A stretch of 64,000 nt of DNA from Axinella damicornis (taxonomy: Eukaryota; Porifera; Demospongiae; Axinellida; Axinellidae). Every line of letters begins with the position of its first letter. Within the stretch, counting starts at the first letter, position 1. Location: the NCBI GenBank assembly GCA_963931865.1, contig OZ007509.1, positions 3,239,554 to 3,303,553 on the forward strand. The letters are read 5' to 3'. Under the pieces are notes generated by a model. The model was given only the letters and a program-made list of their open reading frames with translations, was not told the DNA's origin and did no database searches. Both the position numbers and the translations under genes were made by a program. Positions 1 to 8,961 of the stretch are shown here, one piece after another.

Positions 1-564
1 TCCATGTGAGAGTGACAGACGGCTATAAACAGACACTGAGCACCTGGATGCCATGCACAGCATTATTTGTACCGTTGGGACTCACCTTCCATATGAGAGT
101 GACAGATCTCGAAGTAAACAATATTATAATACAGCAGGAGCACCGGACCAGCAGAAGACGATGATATTAAGACTGGATGAGAGATGGTGAAGAGCTAGAG
201 GAGGTCATAGAGCATGAATCTGGTGATAATAGTGACTATGAATGCTTATGTGTATCCACATGTGCATGCTTAATCATACTGTATTGAGAGATCATCCGGA
301 TCAGGGTTATAAAAGCTGGTGCCATTTCTAGTAACCTTCATCCACAAACTTAAAACTTACCCTGCTAGTTCAGTATACCCATAGCTAACTGCTATTAGCC
401 CTAACAGCCGTGTTCCAGCCCCTAGGAAGAAGATATACCCTTGAACACCACTTTTGACCTTACAAAAAAGGTCAACATGAGCACACTAAATCGCTAATTC
501 CCTTTATGCTCGCCATCTTCGACCAAGATTAGATAGCTATTATCACAACCATACTCCTACTTAC
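1..564. other. Left edge, no confident gene
   Basis: This stretch has no long open reading frame. On the minus strand, positions about 86-107 read as a 22-base block ending in a GTGAGT donor. A near-copy of the same block lies at about 1-22. These could be tandemly duplicated micro-exons of a gene running off the left edge, whose first exon would be the candidate at 565-595. The upstream pyrimidine tracts are poor, so the exon reading is weak. Confidence 0.25.
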
Positions 565-595
565 CTCGAAACAGTGTAGCCCGACCCTTCGCCAT
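565..595 (-). CDS. Candidate first coding exon of an unidentified gene running off the left edge
   Basis: On the minus strand an ATG at 595-593 opens ten codons (MAKGRATLFR plus one base). A perfect GTAAGT donor follows immediately at 564-559. The ATG sits in the context AAGATGGCG, which suits initiation. The peptide is basic and too short to assign to a family. A second copy of the string CGAAGATGGCGA lies 70-80 bp further left, so the start region has a small local duplication. No continuing exon could be placed with confidence. Apart from the start and donor consensus nothing supports it; it could be chance. Confidence 0.35.
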
Positions 596-1474
596 CTTCG
601 AGGAGAGAAATAACATCGCTAGAACTGCACGGTGTAGAAAACGCCATTTTCGGACAGGAAGTGGCCGTGCGCTGTAATTAAATTCCCGGAAGTTTGTACG
701 TTGGCGATTGGACTGCAGCTCTAAGTCTTCAAAGGCGGCTTCACTCTTGATGACCACGTGTGAAATTTTGATGCGTCCTGATAATTTCAACAAGTCTCAA
801 TTAACGGTAATGAGACCTTAGGAATGTGCACTATATCTACCAGACCCTTCCTTCCCCGCGCGCGATACTAAAAGCGATCCATGCTGGGGTTGGTTGGGTC
901 TGGGACCGAGACTAACTAGTCTCGTGCCCAGACCCTCCCGAAACGCGGAAAGAGGGTCTGGTGTTCTGAGCGATATTTCTTGGCGCATGGGGCGGGGCTA
1001 TACGGCGTAAGGAATGTAATTATTGCATTCTGTATGTCCACTCCAATGAAAGCGCACCTATCACTATTCTTATAAACGTACTGTAGCAGCGCGTTTGGTC
1101 CTTCACGAGGGACACCAAAGGGCTAACAACAACGTACAGTTGCCTTGCGCTGGTACAGAATTCTATCTGAGGTTGTCAAAGATGAGTGGAAGGGTCACGA
1201 AACAGAGATTTCCCCACACCAGTCAGCAAGACAATCGATTTGGCTTACTCATCAGAGAACGCGGTAGCGTTCTCTATTTAGGGATGGCTAAGGAAATTTC
1301 GAAATACCATACTGATGCACCAGCAGGAAAACGGCCAAAGAAGCTACTATGCCCCAAACCAAGCATGCAGACAGAATGATACTGCCTAGCAGTTCACAAA
1401 AACACTCGCAAACGTACCTGAGAGTACGCGGGAGTCGAGTAATAAGTCGCCGGAAAATTCCGATTTCGTCATCT

Positions 1475-1515
<41 letters not shown>

Positions 1516-2116
1516 TTCTTCTTTCTCATTGACTAGCATAGCTGGACAACAAAAGCATTTCCTGAGCTAGTTCACTCACAGAACAACATCGCTTTCGTCG
1601 TAGTAGCTCCTTTCGGCCCTTTTGACTACATACTGGCAAGAACGGCACTGCTGGCTATAGCTAGCTACGATTCCGTGAATTGCTAGCACAAAGCCATTTT
1701 GATGCAACCAGAGGTCACGTGCCAAATGCGCATGCGCAGTTCACATGCAAACGCACGTTGCATTCTTTTTTACAGCATTTCGGGCGCTTGGTGATCAGCT
1801 GAATCCTTGTGAATCCATCATCTGGTGCCTCACTACCGCTGCGAGGAATTTCTACCAATCTGTTCTTGCCAAGATCTATCGTGACTATGCCATCATGGAG
1901 GCGTGGCTTTCTTTTCATGACGTAACTACAGTGCGGAACATGTATATACCACCAATACTGTGAGTGAGGTTAGAGTTTTGGAATACTATTAGTGGAAATA
2001 GAATGAAGCATCAAAGCCTGCTCAGTGCCCAGCAGAAGGTTCACATCCATCAAGGCAATTAATAAAATCTGACATCAGGAAAGTTACGCATTCCATGCGC
2101 TCAAAAAACCTCATAA
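596..2116. other. Repeat-rich intergenic DNA with a promoter-like palindrome
   Basis: This holds inverted-repeat family B termini around 870-960 (the arm with AGTCTCGTGCCCAGACC recurs inverted at 4186-4252). There is a TTTC microsatellite at about 1474-1526. The perfect palindrome TGCGCATGCGCA at 1727-1738 matches the NRF1-type core promoter motif, with a CACGTG E-box just upstream. A 67-codon minus-strand ORF overlaps this palindrome but has no recognisable domain. No gene is supported. Confidence 0.5.
1474..1526. repeat. TTTC tetranucleotide microsatellite
   Basis: Uninterrupted TTTC units grade into TTC. The lysine/glutamate-rich minus-strand frame across it is a product of the repeat and is not treated as coding. 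Confidence 0.9.
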
Positions 2117-2377
2117 ACTAGAAACAAAAAATTTTCTTACAAAAATTACAAATGATTTAGTGATGGCCACCCCGATCGACTCCCGAAAAAGCAGACAAAC
2201 AAGGAATGCCATTAACCAGCCTCAGTCCCATCCCATCCCTAAATTCTACATTTTTCAATGGGATGGGACTGAGGCTGGTTAATGGCATTCCTTGTTTGTC
2301 TGCTTTTTCGGGAGTCGATCGGGGTGGCCATCACTAAATCATTTGTAATTTTTGTAAGAAAATTTTTTGTTTCTAGT
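2117..2377. mobile_element. Perfect 120-bp-arm foldback (hairpin) element
   Basis: The left arm 2117-2236 and right arm 2258-2377 are exact reverse complements by eye, separated by a 21-bp loop. The ends are ACTAGAAAC / GTTTCTAGT. The inner part (GGGACTGAGGCTGGTTAATG) recurs as a degraded copy at about 41195-41300, so this is a dispersed family, not a private hairpin. The absence of visible mismatches means recent insertion, recent arm conversion or an assembly effect. No coding capacity is present. Confidence 0.85.
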
Positions 2378-2542
2378 AGATAATAGAGCGTAAAGGGATT
2401 GGAAGCATTTCTGGGGACACTCCGCGTTGCGCCGGAAGTATTTTTTGGGGCGAAGTCACGACTTGATACGTGTAGCCTGGCGAAGCTCTGTATCTGTTTC
2501 CAGCGAAAACCCTTCCAGTACGTGGCAACGCTTTTTTTGTTC

Positions 2543-2909
2543 ATGGCGTCTGGACTCTGAAGCGTCTACTGTGATTCCGGGATAGCAGAACCAGAGGCGT
2601 TTCAATCAGTGGTAAGCTCTAGCCATAGGCTGGTCTGTGTACAAGTGTAGCCTGCATGCCATAGCTCTATTTATCTTTGATGAAGCTATAAATATCTCAA
2701 GATTTAGCCGCTCAACCCTGTAGTTGTGTGCTGTTTACAAATAGCTTTGTACAGTTGTGATCTCTAATTGTTGCCCATCTTACATTCTACAGGCACTTGA
2801 TCTTGCTGTGCTTGAAACTCTTGCCTTACATGCAACCATGGATGATCAACTGACAATGAAGCAGTTCACAAATTCATGCAGTCATTTTCTGAATCATGTT
2901 TTGGTGTAG
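2543..2909 (+). CDS. Candidate two-exon small gene or pseudogene with an early in-frame stop
   Basis: Exon A would run from an ATG at 2543 to a CAGTG|GTAAGC donor after 2611. Exon B would run 2793-2909 after the acceptor TTCTACAG. Across the junction one frame reads AFQSVALDLAVLETLALHAT and then continues acidic and helical to a TAG at 2907. In the same frame, however, the ATG is followed by TGA after five codons, so translation would have to start elsewhere. The product matches nothing I recognise. Good splice signals and amino-acid-like composition are the only support. It may be a decayed gene or a non-coding transcript. Confidence 0.28.
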
Positions 2910-5488
2910 CTGGCTATAGTTATGTGCATGCATGTACCTGTAGCTAGTCGTGTTCGCTGTTGTCTTGAGGTCTCACTGAGCCTGCTTCTGCTACTTGTTC
3001 TCTTGCCCCAAGTCCACCACATTTCCCTCCCAGCAGTCCAGTTAAGGATCTTCAGCCACTGGAAATAACAAGTAACAACCATGACGGTACTAACACACTG
3101 AACTTGCAGACTAGCTAGCTACAAATCACAATGTATTTGGGGATTTCCACGGACACAGAATGGAGGGCAATCAATACACACAACTGCAGATGTTGTGCTA
3201 CATACCAGTGTCTCTCTTTACCAGGGGTTAGCAATCTAGCTATGCTTCCTTCCCATTACACAAGAATTCTGTTCACTCAAATCACACACACGTTCAGATA
3301 TCTTGCAAGTGTACACAGTGGCATTCGCTGCGATGGCGTATAGTAGTTGTACAACTTCATCACCGTTTGGACGCCTTTCAGAGGCTATACTCCAACAAAA
3401 GCCCCCCATTCCACTATGCCAATCACAGACCTACATTTTGCTGGGTTTTAATCACCAACAACCCTTATGGGTCAGCCACCACAGGTACACAAAAGAACCT
3501 CCTCTGACTCCATTGTTTCATGGTTGAAACCCCCTGGAACACACTTACAGAGCAAGTATCCCAACAAGAACCCCCCAGTCCACAACTTCAGTCTATGAGA
3601 AGTCATTGTTGTACTTCAATCACCAATAAAAGTACACACCATTGATGCCACAGGTACACAAAAAAAATGTCCTCCAACGAAGGCAGAAGCTGCTCACAAA
3701 ATAGTGTGACTAGCTAGCCCCCAAGTATCCTTCTGGACATGCACTTAGCGCTACCATGCCAGGTAATGCCCTTTGTAACTTAAAAATACCAACAAAGACT
3801 AACCTTCACTCTCCATTCTCATGAAAATCAGCCTTTTCTCCTTGTTCCTGGCTCACTCTCTTCTCTCTCGCGTCGAATTTTCACACGTAAAAAGCTGTTA
3901 ATTGCGCAACGCGGAGTGCCCGCGCGCTTCACTATATATTGCTAAGTATGGGATCACGTGACTTGATTCCAGTGAAATGGATACGACAGGCCTATCGAAG
4001 AGCGAGCTGAAGCAGTAAGCCATAGATAATAGAGCGTAAAGGGATTGGCATACCGTCCGTACTAGCTACACTGCACTGTTACAATACATGTACCGTACCT
4101 ATGACTTACGCTGATTGGCAACGTCATTCGCGTTCTGCAATCTGATTCGAGCTTTAAAATCCGAGAGCGACCACGCCCCATGAATCAAGAAATGTCGCTC
4201 AGAACACCAGACCCTCTTTCCGCGTTTCGGGAGGGTCTGGGCACGAGACTATAGATAGACTAGCAGACTCAGTCATTCGATTCCCAGGCAGCGTTTACGA
4301 CTCACAGTTGAATGCTATACCGCAGGAAGTTAATTGGACAGCTTCAGCAAGTGATTCGACCGCAAAGCGCCAAATCGCGCCTTAATACTAGTCAGCCTTC
4401 TGGATCTACCGGTGATCGGTGTACAGAATACCATTGTAGGACCTGGCGTAAGTCTTTGCTGTAAGCGCTTGTCCACCTAGTCTCGCGGGCCAGACTCTCA
4501 CACGGGAAGAGACTAGTGTACTGAAAGGCAACCGTAGTCTCGGAACCAGACCCTTCGTGCGGGGGAGGAGGAAAGGGTCTGGGCACCATCTTACATTCGA
4601 GTTGTCCCCAGGTCGGAATGTTGACCTAACGAATCAGAAGCGTTGATCGCGAATGACGTCAGGGAAATGATTTTTCTCCAGGCTTTCTGTGTAGCCAGTG
4701 ACTAGACATGGCGAATTGCTGTGCCGTACCGCGTTACCCGCGAGCGACTGACAAAAGTCGAGGAGAGCAACGAGCAGATCGACTGTGATCGTACGCGTGG
4801 TATCGCAGTTGATCGCTAATTACCACGCATAATTACGTTCCATGAGGACAACTCGAATGTAGGAACGTGCCCAGACCCTTTCCTCCTCCCCCACCTGAAG
4901 GGTCTGGTTCCGAGACTAAGGCAACCGCACGCTGTTGAATCCACTTAACACGCCAAGAAATTCCTGGCAGGTTAGACACGAGATGATGATGGGAACTTGA
5001 CCATGCAGACTCTCCCCTCTCCGTAGTGGGTGTGGCGAGAGGCTGGCCCGCGAGACTATTGTCCACCCTGGTTCACACAAAGCCATTTCTGTGAGATCGA
5101 GAGCGCTCGAGCTCTTATGATTTGAATTTTGCATTCACGTGACTTCCGGTGTTTCATTCTGGCCTGAAAATTGCGTAACTGAGCTGGCTGGCAAAGCATA
5201 GATATAAGACACGTCTATGGGCAAAGCGAGTGGCGTGCGTTACAAGTTGAACTTACAACAGCTCTCGATCGTGCTCTCCTATGCCCTCAGGTGGCAAGGC
5301 GCTCCTGAATCGCTGTGGCTATTTGTCCGGCAGTAAGTACATACTGTAGGTATAGGTACCGGAAATGCGCGCTCATCTAGAACCTGATATACCCTAAGCC
5401 GCCTGCCGAACCAATAGGCTATGATAGCCACTTCGCTCCTGAATTGAGGTAGAACAGCAACCTGCGATTGAAAGGTGGGATGTTTGTG
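2910..5488. other. Intergenic DNA with dispersed inverted repeats
   Basis: No gene is supported. The segment holds several family B hairpin ends (4203-4252, 4485-4590, 4866-4920). A 24-bp string (GATAATAGAGCGTAAAGGGA and on) is shared with 2379-2402 and recurs near 4024. An inverted pair of CACTCCGCGTTGCGC (2418-2432) lies at 3904-3918. A copy of the CCGGCAGGAAGTA element lies at 5321-5415. The small ORFs here overlap repeats and lack family features. Confidence 0.6.
5321..5415. mobile_element. Short TIR element, CCGGCAGGAAGTA family, copy 1 (diverged)
   Basis: The ends read ATTTGTCCGGCAGTAAGTAC and GCCTGCCGAACCAAT, imperfect inverted repeats of each other. The middle (CATACTGTAGGTATAGGTACC) matches two further copies in the window, at 8799-8904 and 10693-10784. 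The roughly 95-bp length and conserved ends mark a miniature inverted-repeat transposable element. Confidence 0.75.
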
Positions 5489-5914
5489 CATAGATAATAT
5501 CAGGAGCTTATGAGCGGCGAAGCCGCGAAGGAGCGTGTAACTCCGGTCCGTCCAAATCCTAATTACTTACGTATTTCCGTTTTAGAAACGAAGAGGAAGG
5601 TGTCTACAAACGGTGAGGGATCCCGGGATCTTCACGTTTTTGTCGCAAATTGCTTTCACTGTCACTCGTTCGCTTGGCCATTTCACTGCGGCTAGGTCAA
5701 AGGCGCTCCACTGAGCGAGTGTCAAACTTCTCACATCGCTACCACAGAACACGTGGGTTTTTAAGTCGTCATTATGACGCTAGATTGAAGAACAGGTTTC
5801 CATATTTGGAAGTTCGCTAGCTAATAATTTGGATTTCGACGGCACTCGGGCGTATACGGTAGTTGCACGCTCCTTCGCGGCTTCGCCGCTCATAAGCTCC
5901 TGATAATATCTATG
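5489..5914. mobile_element. Intact non-autonomous DNA transposon (MITE), 49-bp TIRs, 7-bp TSD
   Basis: The left end CATAGATAATATCAGGAGCT and its continuation to about 5537 are matched exactly in reverse complement at 5866-5914. The element is flanked by direct repeats GTTTGTG at 5482-5488 and 5915-5921, the expected target-site duplication. There is no transposase. The 61-codon plus-strand ORF beginning in the left TIR is not considered a gene. Perfect TIRs and an intact TSD imply recent movement. The superfamily is not assigned. Confidence 0.85.
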
Positions 5915-6597
5915 GTTTGTGTGGCTACCGACCGGGTGGAGTCAGTAGCTATGCTACCAGACTTCCAGTTGTTTTGAATAACGAATGTCGGGTAAGTCTG
6001 TTGCTGGTGGCGGTGTTGTGTCGCCCCTCATCTCGCGGATCGAGGAGCAGTGTAGCAAATATATTAGCGTCATACGCTCGACCATGTGACTACGAAGACG
6101 TCATTTGCACCCTCCCCCTTGTGAATACGTGTCGTGGTTATAGATAATTAAGCGCATGCGCAAACAGTGGAACCCAGGCCCTTTTCTGTTACGGCGATGC
6201 AAAGCTGCGCATGCGCATATGTACAGCCTCGTCAAGAAAGCACGGCTAGCACATTAATCTTCAATGTGAGTGAATGCATATGCACTTCTTACCACATTCT
6301 AATTGTTTTTGTTATTGCTGTTTTTTCGGAATGGCCTCTCCAAGAAAAGGTTCACACTCTACATTATACCAACTTGTTACATCAATGCATTCACCCAATA
6401 CACACAAATGAACTGCGGATCCGACAATCCTGCTAGGTCTACTAGCTAGCTACATTTTTTATTGTCCTGACTCCATTAATTGCGCCGAGGGTTTGCACTT
6501 CTGTGCTTCCATTGCCAAATACATTATTGTTCTTACTTCTCCGCGGAAGTTGCCAGGCTCCTAGCTAATTGTACCACTTCACAGGCTTTTAGACATG
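5915..6597. other. Intergenic DNA with two NRF1-like motifs
   Basis: GCGCATGCGC motifs occur at about 6150 and 6206, a signature often seen in CpG-type promoters. No convincing start codon plus donor follows on either strand. The 89- and 76-codon ORFs here have no recognisable features. Confidence 0.5.
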
Positions 6598-8763
6598 GGT
6601 AATTCCAGGCCAAGTGATCACAAAAAATGGACGACCCCCCTCAGATTTCAACGAAACTTGGTACATACATTCCTTACCAGAAGTTATTAACCCCCACCCA
6701 TTTTTGGCCTCTTATGTTATATGGCTTCTGAGTTACAACTCTTCAAAAATCTAATTTTTGAGGAAATTTTCAGTGACCCGGTGATGCTTAAATGGCCATA
6801 ACTTGTGACCAGATCACTTCTGACAATTATAAATTATACTATCGTGTTTGTTTTGAGTTGCCCTTTCAGATGATATATTGCAAGGGGGTGGGCACCTATT
6901 TGGGGTCAAAGGTCACCATTGATGAAGTTTAATTTTAATTTAATTCAAAAACGGATTCTTATTTTTTGGTCATTTGTTGCTCAACTATTCTTCAATTATC
7001 ATTGCTGAAGTGGTATGAATTTGGTGTTGGGACGGCCATGGGACTGCGAGATATATGCAGTAGAGTGTATCCCTGATATGAAAATCATCAAGCAAATTGA
7101 GCTTGCTGTTTGATGTTGTACCTCTTTTGCTCTGACAAGTACTAGCAGAAGTTGTAATGTGTCTCTATGGCACTTTTGTAGTCATGCTTCAGTAGCTTCC
7201 TGCTTGTTAGCACCTCTCTCTCTCCTTTTCCAGAATAACTGAGAGCTATCTGTAGGTGGAACATTGGAGAAGACGCTTGTCAATTCAACATTAGCCTAGC
7301 CTCATTCCTAGGCCGTTCCCACCTCCAGTCTTTGATCACTTCAGCAGCCAAACACGTTTGGCATGCACTAAACTATCCAAGTAATCACGGGAAGAACAGA
7401 GGAGCTATTGTACGTAACCCATGTTAGGGATGCAATCAAGATCAACGGCTTCCCAGCTTCTCATTTGAACTGCTCATTGTTCACAATGCTAGGAACGAGT
7501 CGACACAAAAATAGGAATTACTACTGCGGCAGGGCCGCGGCCCCCTGTGTGTGTCAACTTGATGTGACTGCACATGACCGTGCAGATTTCCCAGGCCTCC
7601 CCCTCCATAATTGCATGCACACTGCAAGTGATCAAACACTGGAGGTGGGACTCAAATTGCCTAGTAAATGAGGCTATATAATATAGCCTCATTTACTAGG
7701 CAATTTGAGTCCCACCTCCAGTGTTTGATCACTTGCAGTGTGCATGCAATTATGGAGGGGGAGGCCTGGGAAATCTGCACGGTCATGTGCAGTCACATCA
7801 AGTTGACACACACAGGGGGCCGCGGCCCTGCCGCAGTAGTAATTCCTATTTTTGTGTCGACTCGTTCCTAGCATTGTGAACAATGAGCAGTTCAAATGAG
7901 AAGCTGGGAAGCCGTTGATCTTGATTGTATCCCTAACATGGGTTACGTACAATAGCTCCTCTGTTCTTCCCGTGATTACTTGGATAGTTTAGTGCATGCC
8001 AAACGTGTTTGGCTGCTGAAGTGATCAAAGACTGGAGGTGGGAACGGCCTAGGAATGAGGCTAGGCTAATGTTGAATTGACAAGCGTCTTCTCCAATGTT
8101 CCACCTACAGATAGCTCTCAGTTATTCTGGAAAAGGAGAGAGAGAGGTGCTAACAAGCAGGAAGCTACTGAAGCATGTCTACAAAAGTGCCATAGAGACA
8201 CATTACAACTTCTGCTATTACTTGTCAGAGCAAAAGAGGTACAACATCAAACAGCAAGCTCAATTTGCTTGATGATTTTCATATCAGGGATACACTCTAC
8301 TGCATATATCTCGCAGTCCCATGGCCGTCCCAACACCAAATTCATACCACTTCAGCAATGGTAATTGAAGAATAGTTGAGCAACAAATGACCAAAAAATA
8401 AGAATCCGTTTTTGAATTAAATTAAAATTAAACTTCATCAATGGTGACCTTTGACCCCAAATAGGTGCCCACCCCCTTGCAATATATCATCTGAAAGGGC
8501 AACTCAAAACAAACACGATAGTATAATTTATAATTGTCAGAAGTGATCTGGTCACAAGTTATGGCCATTTAAGCATCACCGGGTCACTGAAAATTTCCTC
8601 AAAAATTAGATTTTTGAAGAGTTGTAACTCAGAAGCCATATAACATAAGAGGCCAAAAATGGGTGGGGGTTAATAACTTCTGGTAAGGAATGTATGTACC
8701 AAGTTTCGTTGAAATCTGAGGGGGGTCGTCCATTTCTTGTGATCACTTGGCCTGGAATTACCC
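6598..8763. repeat. 2.17-kb near-perfect palindrome (giant inverted repeat)
   Basis: The arm 6598-7679 is the reverse complement of 7681-8763 with only scattered mismatches seen by eye. Examples are GGGATGCAATC versus GGGATACAATC, and ACTAGCAG versus AATAGCAG. The spacer at the axis is about one base. ORFs occur as mirror pairs and show no domain. Each arm contains a smaller TIR element (about 7305-7676 and its mirror) with ends related to the TAGCCTC family and an inner CCCACCTCCAG motif. It may be a foldback transposon, an inverted duplication or an assembly join of two haplotypes. A transcript would form long dsRNA. Confidence 0.85.
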
Positions 8764-8798
8764 ACATACGTATATAAACGACGCATTCTATAACGACG

Positions 8799-8904
8799 TG
8801 GTCCGGCAGGAAGTACATACTTTATGTATTGGTACTGGAAACGCGCGCGCATCTAGAACCGGCCCTGGCCCTAACCCATTGCCCTACTTCCTGCCGGACC
8901 AATA
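8799..8904. mobile_element. CCGGCAGGAAGTA MITE, copy 2, in the peroxidase promoter
   Basis: The ends GGTCCGGCAGGAAGTAC and TACTTCCTGCCGGACCAAT are inverted repeats. The interior matches the copies at 5321-5415 and 10693-10784. It ends 58 bp before the peroxidase start codon. Its right terminus supplies a CCAAT box at 8899-8903, 14 bp upstream of a TATA box. This puts the element inside the core promoter region. Confidence 0.8.
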
Positions 8905-8916
8905 TCCACTTCGTTC

Positions 8917-8923
8917 TATAAAA
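8917..8923 (+). promoter_or_regulatory. TATA box of the peroxidase gene
   Basis: TATAAAA lies 39 bp upstream of the ATG at 8962. Transcription would start near 8947 and leave a very short 5' leader. A CCAAT box lies just upstream at 8899-8903, inside the MITE terminus. A canonical TATA plus CCAAT arrangement fits a regulated or inducible gene; the functional reading is inferred. Confidence 0.55.
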
Positions 8924-8961
8924 TGGGAAGCACTTGACTATACAAGATCTACACAAGCAAA

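Noticed and set aside
1288..1539. Minus-strand 83-codon ORF with a hydrophobic segment
   Set aside because: It begins in a TTTC microsatellite and has no splice or promoter support; the hydrophobic run may be chance.
1715..1918. Minus-strand 67-codon ORF with gene-like composition
   Set aside because: It overlaps an NRF1-type palindrome, has no clear splice partners and no recognisable family. It could be an exon but cannot be supported.
7408..7952. Paired 87- and 67-codon ORFs on opposite strands
   Set aside because: They are mirror copies produced by the 2.17-kb palindrome and have no domain or splice context.
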